Shown: positions 1 to 8,797, counted from the stretch's first letter. The stretch is 63,247 nt of DNA from Rhodocyclaceae bacterium (GCA_020445765.1 JAGRFY010000030.1:1-63247), one strand, 5' to 3'. Numbers and translations are program-made. The notes: generated by a model not told the origin, from the letters alone.

Positions 1-614
1 TCAGCACGGTCGAGAACGCCCGTTGGGAACTCGCCGGCTACCAGCCGCGCGCAACCCGTCTCGCCGACCGGCTCGCCTCGTTCGGCCGCGACAGCCATGT
101 GCGCCCGACCAGCCTCGAAACCCTGCAGAAGCTCAAGCCGGCCTTCGGCGGCGTGCAGACCGGCGGCAACAGCTCGGCGATCGTCGACGGCGCCGCCGCG
201 GTGATCGTCGCCCATGGCGACTGGGTGCGGGCGAACGGCCTGACCCCGCTGGCGCGCATCGTCGCCGGCGCCGCGGTCGCGGTGCCGCCCGAGATCATGG
301 GCATCGGACCGGCACCGGCGATCCGCGCGGTGGCCGCCCGCGCCGGCATCGGCCTCGACGACATCGGGCGCATCGAGATCAACGAAGCCTTCGGTGCCCA
401 GTACCTGGCCTGCCAGCGCGAACTCGGCTTCGATCCGGAACGCGCCAACAGCCGCGGCGGCGCGATCGCGATCGGCCATCCGCTGGGTGCCTCGGGCGTG
501 CGCCTGACCCACACCGTGGCCCGGCAGCTGAAGGCCGACGGCGTGCGCTTCGGTGTCTCCTCGGCCTGCGCCGGCGGCGGCCAGGGCGTGGCCGTCCTGC
601 TCGAAAACCTTTGA
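1..614 (+). CDS. Thiolase (acetyl-CoA C-acyltransferase), 5' end cut off by window
   Basis: C-terminal half of a thiolase that cleaves 3-ketoacyl-CoA with CoA (or runs the condensation in reverse). The frame is open from the first bases of the window, so the start and the N-terminal catalytic cysteine lie outside. Visible family marks are [11 protein letters not shown], the histidine motif [14 protein letters not shown] and the second cysteine loop CAGGGQG close to the C terminus. It is followed 13 bp later by an SDR dehydrogenase gene on the same strand and is the first visible gene of an acyl-CoA degradation operon running to about 5.7 kb. Family assignment is secure; chain-length specificity cannot be read from the fragment. 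Confidence 0.93.
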   Translation, partial: STVENARWELAGYQPRATRLADRLASFGRDSHVRPTSLETLQKLKPAFGGVQTGGNSSAIVDGAAAVIVAHGDWVRANGLTPLARIVAGAAVAVPPEIMGIGPAPAIRAVAARAGIGLDDIGRIEINEAFGAQYLACQRELGFDPERANSRGGAIAIGHPLGASGVRLTHTVARQLKADGVRFGVSSACAGGGQGVAVLLENL

Positions 615-627
615 ACGGAGCACGCAA

Positions 628-1395
628 ATGAAGACGCAGGAGATGAGCTTCATCGTCACCGGCGGCGCCTCGGGCCTGGGCGAAGCCACCGTGCGCGCAC
701 TGCACGCCGGCGGCGCCCGCGTGGTGATCGCCGATCTCAACCGGGAGCAGGGCGAGGCGCTGGCCGCCGAACTCGGCGAGCGCGCGGCCTTTGCCCGCAC
801 CAACGTCGCCGACGAAGGCGACGCCGTGGCCGCGGTGGAACTGGCCAGGTCGCGCTTCGGCGGCCTGCAGGGCCTGATCAACTGCGCCGGCATCGGCAGC
901 GCGGCACGGGTGCTGGGCAAGGAAGGGCCGATGCCGCTGGAAACCTTCAGTCGTTCGGTCCAGGTCAACCTGATCGGCAGCTTCAACATGATCCGCGTCG
1001 CGGCCGCGGCCATGGCGGAGGGGTCGCCGCAAGTCGACGGCGAGCGCGGCGTGATCGTCAATACCGCCTCGGTGGCGGCCTACGACGGGCAGGTCGGACA
1101 GGCGGCCTATGCCGCTTCGAAAGGCGGCATCGTGTCGATGACGCTGCCGCTGGCGCGCGAGCTGTCGCGCTTCGGCATCCGCGTCGTGACCATCGCGCCG
1201 GGCCTGTTCCTGACGCCGATGATGCATACACTGCCGGCCGAGGTGCAGAAGTCGCTCGGCGAGGCGGTGCCTTTCCCGCCACGGCTGGGGCGTCCCGAGG
1301 AGTTTGCCGGCATGGTGTTGTCGGTGGTCGACAACGTCATGTTGAACGGCGAGACGATCCGCCTCGACGGCGCGATCCGGCTTGCCCCGCGCTGA
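628..1395 (+). CDS. SDR-family 3-hydroxyacyl-CoA dehydrogenase (type II, HSD17B10-like)
   Basis: A 255-residue short-chain dehydrogenase predicted to oxidise 3-hydroxyacyl-CoA to 3-ketoacyl-CoA with NAD+. The N terminus has the cofactor motif TGGASGLG, followed by an acidic position in VVIADLN typical of NAD preference, an NCAGIG segment, the catalytic serine in [10 protein letters not shown] and the YAASKGG Tyr-Lys pair. The ATG at 628 is preceded by GGAG and starts where family members start; an upstream in-frame ATG lies inside the thiolase gene. The position between a thiolase and a CoA-transferase supports a beta-oxidation role, its product feeding the neighbouring thiolase. Exact substrate is inferred. 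Confidence 0.9.
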   Translation: MKTQEMSFIVTGGASGLGEATVRALHAGGARVVIADLNREQGEALAAELGERAAFARTNVADEGDAVAAVELARSRFGGLQGLINCAGIGSAARVLGKEGPMPLETFSRSVQVNLIGSFNMIRVAAAAMAEGSPQVDGERGVIVNTASVAAYDGQVGQAAYAASKGGIVSMTLPLARELSRFGIRVVTIAPGLFLTPMMHTLPAEVQKSLGEAVPFPPRLGRPEEFAGMVLSVVDNVMLNGETIRLDGAIRLAPR

Positions 1396-1408
1396 GGACG
1401 GAACCGCC

Positions 1409-2971
1409 ATGGCACAACTGATCGACGCGGCCGACGTCGCGCGCCTGATTCCGAACGGGGCCACGCTGTACTGCACCGGCATGGGCCTCGCCGGCTTCGC
1501 CGAGGAAGTCGCGAAGGCGGTGTCCGCCGCCTTCGAGCGTACCGGTCACCCGCGCGACCTGACCCTGTACCACGCCACCGGCGTCGGCAACGGCCGCGAC
1601 CGGGGCGTGCACCACTTCGCCCACGAGGGCCTGCTGAAGCGCATCGTCGGCGGCCATTTCGGCGTCGGCGGACCCCGGCTGATGAAGCTCGTCATGGACG
1701 GGCGCATCGAGGCCTACAACCTGCCGCAGGGCGCCCTCGCCAGGCTGCCGCGGGAGATCGCCGGCCGTCGCCCGGGATTCATCTCGAAGGTCGGACTCGG
1801 CACCTTCGTCGACCCGCGGGTCGAAGGCGGCAAGGTCAATGCCGCCGCCGAGGAGGATCTGGTCGAGGTGCTGGAACTGGCCGGCGAGGACTGGCTGTTC
1901 TTCCGCGCGCCGAAGGTCGATGTCGCGCTGATTCGCGGCTCGGTCGCCGACGAGCGCGGCAACCTGTCGATGAAGCGCGAAGGGGTACTGCTCGAGAGCC
2001 TGTCGGTAGCACAGGCCGCTCGCGCCTGCGGCGGCATCGTCATCGCCCAGGTCGAGCACGTGGTCAGCGCCGGCAGCCTCAACGCGCGCGAGGTGGCGGT
2101 GCCCGGCATCCTGGTGGATTACCTGGTCAAGGCGAAGCCCGAGAACCACCTGCAGACCATGAACACCTACTACAACCCGGCCTACTCGGGCGAGATCCGG
2201 GTGGTGCGCGGCGCCTTGCCGGCGATGCCGCTGGACCCGCGCAAGATCATCGCCCGGCGGGCGGCGATGGCGTTGTCGGCCGGCGCCGTGGTGAACCTCG
2301 GCATCGGCATGCCGGAAGGCGTCGCTGCCGTTGCGGCCGAGGAGCACGTGGACCATCTGATGTCGCTGACGCTGGAGACCGGCCCGATCGGCGGCGTTCC
2401 GGCCGGTGGCTACGATTTCGGCCACGCCGCCAATGCCGAGGCGGTGGTCGAACAGCCGGCCCAGTTCGATTTCTACGACGGCGGCGGCATCGACGTCGCC
2501 TTTCTCGGCCTGGCCCAGTGCGATGCCCGCGGCAACGTCAACGTCAGCAAGTTCAGTGGCCGCCCGGTCGGCTGCGGCGGCTTCATCAACATCACGCAGA
2601 ACGCCAAGCGCGTGGTCTTCTGCGGCACCTTCACCGCCGGCGATGCCGACATTGCGATCGAAGACGGACAGTTGTCGATCCGTCGCGACGGTGGGCACAG
2701 CAAGTTTCTCGAGCAGGTCGAGCAGATCACCTTCAGCGGCGCTTACGCGGTGCGCATCGGGCAGCCGGTGCTCTACGTCACCGAGCGGGCGGTGTTCCGC
2801 CTCGACGCCGACGGGCTGGAGCTGATCGAGATCGCGCCCGGGGTCGATCTCGAACGCGACATCCTCGCCCACATGCGTTTTCGGCCGCGCATCCGCGACC
2901 TGACGCTGATGGATGCGGAATTGTTCCAGCCGGTCTGGGGCAAGCTCGCCGACCGCATGAGCGCCCGCTGA
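1409..2971 (+). CDS. Acyl-CoA:carboxylate CoA-transferase (YdiF / propionate CoA-transferase type)
   Basis: A 520-residue fused alpha-beta CoA-transferase that moves CoA between an acyl-CoA and a free acid through a glutamyl-CoA thioester. The N-terminal half contains GMGLAGFAEEV and a GVGNGRDRG loop; the C-terminal half contains GIGMPEGVA and the catalytic Glu region LTLETGPIGGVPAGG. The length fits single-chain family I enzymes (about 520 residues). I chose the ATG at 1409, preceded by GAGGACGG, over an ATG at 1382 inside the preceding gene. In this operon it probably activates the free acid substrate or recycles CoA from a released acyl group; the acid itself is not identifiable. Confidence 0.9.
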   Translation: MAQLIDAADVARLIPNGATLYCTGMGLAGFAEEVAKAVSAAFERTGHPRDLTLYHATGVGNGRDRGVHHFAHEGLLKRIVGGHFGVGGPRLMKLVMDGRIEAYNLPQGALARLPREIAGRRPGFISKVGLGTFVDPRVEGGKVNAAAEEDLVEVLELAGEDWLFFRAPKVDVALIRGSVADERGNLSMKREGVLLESLSVAQAARACGGIVIAQVEHVVSAGSLNAREVAVPGILVDYLVKAKPENHLQTMNTYYNPAYSGEIRVVRGALPAMPLDPRKIIARRAAMALSAGAVVNLGIGMPEGVAAVAAEEHVDHLMSLTLETGPIGGVPAGGYDFGHAANAEAVVEQPAQFDFYDGGGIDVAFLGLAQCDARGNVNVSKFSGRPVGCGGFINITQNAKRVVFCGTFTAGDADIAIEDGQLSIRRDGGHSKFLEQVEQITFSGAYAVRIGQPVLYVTERAVFRLDADGLELIEIAPGVDLERDILAHMRFRPRIRDLTLMDAELFQPVWGKLADRMSAR

Positions 2972-3001
2972 ACCAGCCGGCGCGACGAGGAAATCACAGC
3001 C

Positions 3002-3421
3002 ATGGCCCGCAGTCACATCTACCGCATGCGCATTGCCTTCTCCGATTGCGATCCCGCGCAGATCGTCTTCTTCGCCAACTACTTCAAGTGGTTCGACACC
3101 GCCAGCCGCGAGTTCTTCACCGCCTGCGGCGTGCCGAGTTGGCGCCAGACCATGGCAGAGCGGGGAATCATCGGCGCGCCGCTGGTCGATGCTGGCGCGC
3201 GATTCCTGAGCTCGGCCACCTACGGCGAGGACATCGAGATCGAATCGAGCGTCGAGGAGTGGCGCAACAAGAGCTTCGTCATGCGTCATGTCGCCCGGCG
3301 GGGCGACACGGTGCTGAGCGAGGGACGCGAAGTGCGGGTGTTCGCCATCATGGATCCGGATGATCCGCTGCGCATCAAGGCGGTGCCGATCCCCACCGAC
3401 ATCCGTGCCGCCTGCGAATAG
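3002..3421 (+). CDS. 4-hydroxybenzoyl-CoA thioesterase-type hotdog protein
   Basis: A 139-residue single hotdog domain acyl-CoA thioesterase. The N-terminal signature SDCDPAQIVFFANYFKWFD matches the 4HBT/YbgC group, in which the Asp of the DCD motif is the catalytic carboxylate. It lies 30 bp after the CoA-transferase and 23 bp before the acyl-CoA dehydrogenase, with a GAGGAAAT Shine-Dalgarno ahead of ATG 3002. Such enzymes either release aryl/acyl products or rescue CoA from dead-end thioesters. The family is clear; whether the natural substrate is aromatic, as the family name suggests, is not shown by the sequence. Confidence 0.88.
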   Translation: MARSHIYRMRIAFSDCDPAQIVFFANYFKWFDTASREFFTACGVPSWRQTMAERGIIGAPLVDAGARFLSSATYGEDIEIESSVEEWRNKSFVMRHVARRGDTVLSEGREVRVFAIMDPDDPLRIKAVPIPTDIRAACE

Positions 3422-3444
3422 CGCGGCCCAACGAGGACATTCCA

Positions 3445-5235
3445 ATGAGCGAGTACAGAGCCCCGCTGCGGGACATGAACTTCATCCTGAATGAGATCGC
3501 CGGACTCGGCGCGATCGCCGAACTGCCGGGCTGCGAAGATGCATCGGCAGACCTGGTGTCGGCGATCCTCGACGAAGCCGGCAAGTTCGCCACCGGCGTG
3601 CTGGCGCCGCTCAATCGTGATGGCGACGTCCAGGGCTGCCGCCTCGCCGACGACGGCACCGTGCACACGCCCGACGGCTGGGGCGAGGCCTATGCCCAGT
3701 TCCGCGACGCGGGCTGGATCGGGCTGTCGTTGCCGACCGAGTTCGGCGGCCAGGAGCTGCCCAAGGCAGTATCGACGCCGGTCTGGGAGATGTGGTTCTC
3801 GACCAACATGGCGTTCGCAATGTTGCCGCAACTGAACGTCGGCCAGGCCGAAGCGCTGTTGATCGCAGCCACCGACGAGCAGAAGCAGCGCTGGCTGCAC
3901 AGGGTCGTCGGCGGCGAGTGGGGCAGCACCATGAACCTGACCGAACCGCAGGCCGGATCCGACCTGGCGGCCACCCGCTGCCGTGCCGAAGTCCAGGCCG
4001 ACGGCAGCTACAAGCTCTTCGGGCAGAAGATCTTCATCTCCTACGGCGAGCACGAGCTGACGCCCAACATCGTCCATCTGGTGCTGGCGCGCATGCCGGA
4101 CGCGCCGCCCGGGGTGCGCGGCCTGTCGCTGTTCCTGGTGCCGAAGTTCATCCCGGGCGAGGACGGCGAACCGGGGGCGCGCAACGACGTGCGCTGCATT
4201 TCGATAGAACACAAGATGGGCATCCACGGCAGCCCCACCTGCACGCTGTCCTTCGGCGATGCCGGCGGCGCGGTCGGCTGGCTGGTCGGCGCCCCGAACC
4301 GGGGCCTCGAGACCATGTTCGTCATGATGAACGATGCCCGCTTCGGTGTCGGCGTGCAGGGCCTGGGGCTCGGCGAGCGCGCCTACCAGTACGCGCTCGG
4401 CTACGCCCGCGAACGGGTGCAGGGCCGTGATGCGGTGACCGGCGAGAGCGGTCGGCCGATCATCCATCATCCTGACGTCAAGCGCATGCTGCTGTCGATG
4501 CGCGCACGGGTGATGGCGATGCGCGCGCTGCTCTACACCGCCGCCGGCTGGTTCGATGTCGCCCGCCGCCATCCGGACGCGGTCGTCGCCGGCAAGCACC
4601 GCCGCTACGTGGACCTGATGATGCCGGTGGCCAAGGGCTGGTGCACCGAGATCGGCAACGATGTCTGCGACGACGCCATCCAGGTCTTCGGCGGCATGGG
4701 CTTCGTCGAGGAGACCGGCATCGCCCAGTTCTACCGGGATGCCCGGATCATCACGATCTACGAGGGCACCACCGGCATCCAGGCCAACGACCTGGTCGGT
4801 CGCAAGATCCTGCGCGAAAACGGCGAGACCCTGCAGGAAATGATCGCCGACATGCGCGGCAGCGCCGACGAACTGCGCGCCGACGACAGTCTCGGCCAGA
4901 TCGCCGATACCCTATCGGACGCGATCGACGCGCTCGAATCGGCGACCGAGTGGCTGCTGGCCAACGGCCAGGAGCGTCTCGCCGAGGTGCTGGCCGGGGC
5001 GGTGCCCTACCTCTATCTGCTGGGCACCGTGTCCGGCGGCTGGCAGCTCGCGCGGCTGGCGCTCGCGGCCCGTCGCGAACTGGTCGCCGGGCGTGGCGAT
5101 GCCGCCTACCTGACGAGCCTGATCGACCTCGCGCGCTTCTACATGGCGACCATCGGCCCGCAGGCGATGGCGCATGCCGAGACCGTGCGCGAGGCCGGCG
5201 TCGCGCTCAATCACTTCGACGAAGCGAGCTTCTGA
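3445..5235 (+). CDS. Acyl-CoA dehydrogenase, long form with extra C-terminal domain (DmdC-like)
   Basis: A 596-residue FAD-dependent acyl-CoA dehydrogenase introducing the 2,3 double bond into an acyl-CoA. It has the long N-terminal extension (EYRAPLRDMNFILNEIAG) of the 3-methylmercaptopropionyl-CoA dehydrogenase-like group, the FAD/substrate motif MNLTEPQAGSDLAA near residue 165, QVFGGMGFVEETG and the catalytic glutamate region IYEGTTGIQANDL, then a C-terminal helical domain ending ALNHFDEASF. At about 600 residues it matches the long family rather than 380-residue classical enzymes. RBS GAGGACATT precedes the ATG. Its stop overlaps the MaoC start as TGATG, implying translational coupling. 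Substrate could be short, branched or thioether acyl-CoA. Confidence 0.92.
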   Translation: MSEYRAPLRDMNFILNEIAGLGAIAELPGCEDASADLVSAILDEAGKFATGVLAPLNRDGDVQGCRLADDGTVHTPDGWGEAYAQFRDAGWIGLSLPTEFGGQELPKAVSTPVWEMWFSTNMAFAMLPQLNVGQAEALLIAATDEQKQRWLHRVVGGEWGSTMNLTEPQAGSDLAATRCRAEVQADGSYKLFGQKIFISYGEHELTPNIVHLVLARMPDAPPGVRGLSLFLVPKFIPGEDGEPGARNDVRCISIEHKMGIHGSPTCTLSFGDAGGAVGWLVGAPNRGLETMFVMMNDARFGVGVQGLGLGERAYQYALGYARERVQGRDAVTGESGRPIIHHPDVKRMLLSMRARVMAMRALLYTAAGWFDVARRHPDAVVAGKHRRYVDLMMPVAKGWCTEIGNDVCDDAIQVFGGMGFVEETGIAQFYRDARIITIYEGTTGIQANDLVGRKILRENGETLQEMIADMRGSADELRADDSLGQIADTLSDAIDALESATEWLLANGQERLAEVLAGAVPYLYLLGTVSGGWQLARLALAARRELVAGRGDAAYLTSLIDLARFYMATIGPQAMAHAETVREAGVALNHFDEASF

Positions 5236-5696
5236 TGCCCGCGACCGGGGCCATGCCGCTCGACGGCATGGCCAACCGGGTCGGCGACGAGCTCGCCGTC
5301 GGGCCGTGGACGCCGCTCGACCAGGCACGAATCTCGGGCTTCGCCGAGGCCACCGGCGACCGCCAGTGGATCCACGTCGATAGCGAGCGGGCCGCGGCCG
5401 AGCTGCCCGGCGGACACACCATCGCCCACGGTTTCCTGGTGCTGGCTGCCGCGTCGGTGGTGGTGCAGCAGATTCCGCTGGCCGGGGTCGCCTCGTCGCT
5501 GATCTACGGCATCGACCGCGTCCGCTTCCTGGCGCCGGTTGCCGCCGGTACCTCGATACGCGCCCGCGTCACGTTGTCCGAATGGCAGGCGCGCGACGAC
5601 GGCGCCCAGGCACGCTGGCGGGTGATCGTGGAAGGCGAGGCGCTGGCTCGCCCGGCCGCGGTGTTCGAGTTGATCGTGCGCTACCGGGCGGGTTGA
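5235..5696 (+). CDS. MaoC-like enoyl-CoA hydratase
   Basis: A 153-residue hotdog hydratase predicted to add water to enoyl-CoA. The hydratase-2 signature is visible in FAEATGDRQWIHVD followed by GGHTIAHGFLVL, supplying the Asp/His pair. The ATG at 5235 overlaps the acyl-CoA dehydrogenase stop, so the two are coupled, and the pair gives consecutive steps (dehydrogenation, hydration) of the same cycle whose next steps are the SDR and thiolase upstream. It ends 25 bp before the convergent TetR gene. A long frame beginning near 4641 reads through it but has no family support upstream of 5235. Confidence 0.88.
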   Translation: MPATGAMPLDGMANRVGDELAVGPWTPLDQARISGFAEATGDRQWIHVDSERAAAELPGGHTIAHGFLVLAAASVVVQQIPLAGVASSLIYGIDRVRFLAPVAAGTSIRARVTLSEWQARDDGAQARWRVIVEGEALARPAAVFELIVRYRAG

Positions 5697-5721
5697 TGCG
5701 TCGGGCGCCCGCGGGGGGACG

Positions 5722-6591
5722 TCAGCGCTTGCCGCCGACGCCACGGCGCAGCATGTCGACCATGTTGTCCGCGATCTGCCGTGCCGAATACTTGCCCTCG
5801 CGGTACCAGATCGCCACCCAGTTCATTGCACCGAGCAGGGTCAGGCGAAGCAGGGTGCGATCGGTGCCGGCAGCGATCGGCAGCGCCTCGATCAGCTCGC
5901 GGAACACCTTCTCGTAGGCATCGCGATCGCCGCGGATCTTGTCGAACACCTCGTGGTCGTCGATCAGCGCGAGGCTGTGGCCGGTGAGCCGTTCGACGTG
6001 CGCACCCTCGACCAGGCCGGAGACGTGCACCTCGCAGGCGCGGCGCAGGCGATCCCAGGGGTCGCGCCCTGCGTTCGCCGCTTCGCGCACCCGGCCCATG
6101 ATGCGGCGGAAGCCCTCGCGATAGACGCCGAGGTAGATGTCCTCTTTCGACGGGAAGTGGTGATAGACCGAACCCGGCAACAGGCCGACCTTGGCGGCGA
6201 TGTCGCGGATCGAGGTGCGGTCGTAGCCCTGCGAGGCGAACAGTTCGGCGGCGGCGTGCAGGATCAGTTGCTGGCGCGTCAGCGGCTCGCCGCCGCCGGC
6301 CTCGTCGTCCTCGCCGCGCAGCGAGAGCCTGGCGGCGATCTGGCCGCGCTCCAGCAGCCGGCGCTCCTCGTCGCTCAGTACGTCGACATTGCCCTGGGCC
6401 AGCGCCTGCAGCCGCTTGACGACGGTCTCGAGGCCGTGCTTGACCCAGATGTAGCGCACGCCCGACGGCGAGATCTGCATGCCGCGGGCCCGCATCCGGC
6501 CCGCCACCGCCGACTGCCCGAGGCGCGGCTCGTCGCGCGCATAGCGCAGGACTTCGTCCTCGACGCTGATCGTATCCGCTGCTTCAACCAC
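5722..6591 (-). CDS. TetR-family regulator with an extra N-terminal IS481-transposase-like HTH
   Basis: A 289-residue regulator, longer than the usual 190-220. Residues about 104-152 form the TetR DNA-binding domain (TRQQLILHAAAELFASQGYD, then SVYHHFPSKEDIY), followed by a helical ligand domain. Residues about 13-85 are an additional domain: EPRLGQSAVAGRMRARG, ISPSGVRYIWVKHGLET, VVKRLQAL strongly resemble the helix-turn-helix at the start of IS481-family transposases, from memory. The start is GTG at 6591 with a weak Shine-Dalgarno. It converges on the acyl-CoA operon with 25 bp between stops, so it is the obvious candidate repressor of that operon; the ligand would be an acyl-CoA or acid, by inference. 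Confidence 0.88.
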   Translation of the reverse strand: MVEAADTISVEDEVLRYARDEPRLGQSAVAGRMRARGMQISPSGVRYIWVKHGLETVVKRLQALAQGNVDVLSDEERRLLERGQIAARLSLRGEDDEAGGGEPLTRQQLILHAAAELFASQGYDRTSIRDIAAKVGLLPGSVYHHFPSKEDIYLGVYREGFRRIMGRVREAANAGRDPWDRLRRACEVHVSGLVEGAHVERLTGHSLALIDDHEVFDKIRGDRDAYEKVFRELIEALPIAAGTDRTLLRLTLLGAMNWVAIWYREGKYSARQIADNMVDMLRRGVGGKR

Positions 6592-6902
6592 GTGGCCAGG
6601 ACCCCGCTCGGGACTGATTGTCGATGGTGCAATTCTAACGCTGCCGTCGCCACCTTGCCCGAAGCGTTACCCGATGGTCATCGCGGCCGGCGGTGGGCTG
6701 GCTCGCGGGCGGTGTCGCGTGGCAATCGCACGGCCAGATCGAGCCCGAACCGGCGCGCTACGCGGCCCGTGTCCGGCATCGCGATTGAATCGTGAATGCG
6801 CCGGCCTGGCCATCGGTGGCGGCTCGACGCGGGCGCGGGTCGCCGCAGCAGCGCGTGGCCGCGATACCGTCGCGGCAGATGCGGGCGACGGAGGTGTACG
6901 CC
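6592..6902. other. 311-bp gap upstream of the TetR gene
   Basis: No convincing gene. Short frames here lack coding character and start signals. The segment must carry the TetR promoter on the minus strand, but I could not identify a strong -35/-10 pair or a clear palindromic operator by eye. Confidence 0.5.
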
Positions 6903-7270
6903 ATGACAAGCCATCTCGACCACCTCATCGCGCCGTCGCGGGATCGGGTCGCGGCGGCGCGACTGCTCGGCACCTTGCTCGACGTGCCGTGGTCCCGGCA
7001 GGGCGCCGTCGGACCGTTCTCGCCGGTCTTCGTCAATGACAGCCTGACCATCGACTGCGACCAGTGGCCGGAGCCGTTGCCGCGGCAGCATTACTGCTTC
7101 CGCATCGAGGTTCGACCCCGGTGCGGAGGCGATCACCGCTTGGACCGGGGGTACGGCGGGTGCGACGGACGAGTGCGCCAGGATGTCGCGCGGGCCCGCA
7201 TGACTCGCGCCGTCACACCGACCCGCTCGCGATCCAGGGCCATCCTTCCCCAATGGCGCAAAGCGGATCA
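6903..7270 (+). pseudogene. Decayed VOC/glyoxalase-family protein (frameshifted)
   Basis: The first 68 or so codons (MTSHLDHLIAPSRDRVAAAR to QHYCFRIE) read like the start of a VOC-fold dioxygenase/bleomycin-resistance protein, including VNDSLTIDCDQW and the metal-ligand-type QHYCFRI. After about 7106 the homology appears to move to another frame (FDPGAEAITAW, 7111 onward) and after about 7190 to the third frame (GPHDSRRHTDP, resembling the family's GPxDxxxNT segment). The final YW..PDGH..E part is missing. Two frameshifts and a lost C terminus indicate a pseudogene. This is read by eye; a sequencing error could explain one shift but hardly both plus the truncation. Confidence 0.6.
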
Positions 7271-7291
7271 CCATCGGCTCGGAGGCGAAAG

Positions 7292-8030
7292 ATGAAGGGG
7301 GTCATGCCCGGCGGCCATGCCCGGCGGCCAATTGTCGCTGGCGAGTATGGTCGCCCTTGCCGACAGCTGGGTGTTTCCGGCGCAGCGCAGCGACAAGGTC
7401 CGTGAATTCGGTCGGACCAAGGCGGTGCTGACGACCGATGTCCGCCACAAGCAGATCCGTCCAAGCTGGACGTCGCAGCTGGTCGACGGCGGCAGACGGG
7501 TGGCCGAACACGCCGAAGTGGCCTTCCGGCATATTGCCGTCCCCGACCGGCAGCACCTGTCGATCGGGGTGTCGAACGACGGGCTACCGGGGACTGTGAT
7601 CGTCGTCTTCGATCGCGAAGGGCGGCTGCTGTTGAAACTGGATCACGCCTTCCAGCGACTCGACAATCGCAGGCAGAGCGCTACCCGCATCCGTGAGCGG
7701 ACCGCTCCGAATGATCCTGCGTTTGCCCGCGATCGGACGAGCGCACAGGTTTCGTTCGTCGATCGCCGTGGCAAGCCTGTACCTCTCGACGATTTGCTGC
7801 GGCGTATGGTGGGGAAGAGGATGCATGCGCTGCGACTTGCTCGCAGATCGCTGCGCCCTTGCGCCCAGCAAACGGGGGCGGCAAGTCGGCAGCCCCTGAT
7901 CACCCGGCGCGCAATAGCCGCAGTGGCGACGCGATCAGTCGCTCCGGGCTTCGCAAACGCTGGCCGGCAGCGCTTCGTACCAATCGACGATATGGCGGCC
8001 GTTGCGCAAGGCGAGGCCGGCCAGCACTGA
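7292..8030 (+). pseudogene. Unknown gene interrupted by a 13-bp duplication
   Basis: ATG 7292 has a textbook GGAGG Shine-Dalgarno (7281-7285), yet its frame soon diverges from the only long frame with good codon usage, which resumes at an internal ATG at 7317. Collapsing the duplicated 13-mer restores a continuous reading MKGVMPGGQLSLASMV and onward. The product is not recognised; it looks soluble, with the segment GTVIVVFDREGRLLLKLDHA around residue 100. Codon quality falls after about 7700, and the open frame runs on antisense into the neighbouring minus-strand gene, so the true original end is uncertain. Translation from the internal ATG without a Shine-Dalgarno remains possible. Confidence 0.5.
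7303..7328 (+). repeat. 13-bp perfect tandem duplication
   Basis: The unit CATGCCCGGCGGC occurs twice head to tail (7303-7315 and 7316-7328). Because 13 is not a multiple of three it shifts the frame of the gene that starts at the well-placed ATG 7292. Removing one copy joins MKGVMPGG directly to the long downstream frame. Confidence 0.85.
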
Positions 8031-8690
8031 CGTGGCGAGCGGTTCGTCCGGCTGGAGGAATACGGCCGGCTGACCGTTGCGGCTATAGCACGAGCCGCCG
8101 ACCGCCTGCCAGCGCCAGGCGCTGCATTCCAGTGCCAGGTGCAGGCGCAGCATTTCGGTCGCACCGTCGACGTCGATGGCCAGATCCAGGTCGATCACGC
8201 CGCTGCGACCAAATCCGCGCAAGGCCTCGGGCAATTCGTCCAGTTCCGAGGTCGGCAGGATCTCGAAGCTGCCGCCAGCGAGGGCCGCGAGCAGTTGCGG
8301 GTCGACGCTGTCGTCCGCGTCGTGGCGCGCAGCGGCCTTCTGGATCTCGGCTTCGATGGCGTTGCGCGCATCGAGGGCCGCATCGGATTCGCCGGCATGG
8401 CGAGCGGCTGCGCCAAGCAGGGCGAGCACGGTTTCGAGCGACCGGGCGAGCCCGTCGCTGTCGAGCTGGCCGCGGCGCTGGCTGCGCAGGGCCTGACGCA
8501 GCAGGGTCTGCGCAGCGTGGCCGCCGCCGGGCAGCAACTGGGCGTCCGGGAGATGGCTGCAGAACTTGAGGCAGGCGACGATGCGCGCCAGTCGCGCGAG
8601 TTGATCGGGATCCTGCTGGCTGCCCGGTGTCGCGAACAGATGGGCCAGCCTGGCATCGCTGAAGTGGTCTAGGTCGTCGACGGTCAACAT
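7935..8690 (-). CDS. Hypothetical protein, 251 aa
   Basis: I do not recognise a family. The 251-residue product starts MLTVDDLDHFSDARL, is rich in Ala, Leu and acidic residues, has no signal peptide or membrane segment and looks largely helical in its first 150 residues, then more mixed (GVIDLDLAIDVDGATEMLRL, CSAWRWQAVGGSCYS). The ATG at 8690 is preceded by GGGAG at good spacing, and codon usage is typical of the neighbours, which argues for a real gene. It stands alone between the decayed region and the ThDP enzyme. Its 3' end overlaps the open frame of the broken gene on the other strand. Confidence 0.65.
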   Translation of the reverse strand: MLTVDDLDHFSDARLAHLFATPGSQQDPDQLARLARIVACLKFCSHLPDAQLLPGGGHAAQTLLRQALRSQRRGQLDSDGLARSLETVLALLGAAARHAGESDAALDARNAIEAEIQKAAARHDADDSVDPQLLAALAGGSFEILPTSELDELPEALRGFGRSGVIDLDLAIDVDGATEMLRLHLALECSAWRWQAVGGSCYSRNGQPAVFLQPDEPLATSVLAGLALRNGRHIVDWYEALPASVCEARSD

Positions 8691-8797
8691 CGGATGCTCC
8701 CGGCATACGCTGCCTGTTGGGGCCCACGAGATCGCGTCAGACGTTTACGAAAGCCCGGTGAATGGTGCTTGCGAACGGGCGCTCGCCCGTTTGACAC

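Noticed and set aside
1337-3445. About 700-codon open frame antisense to the CoA-transferase
   Set aside because: It spans three genes on the other strand and has no motif; shadow coding.
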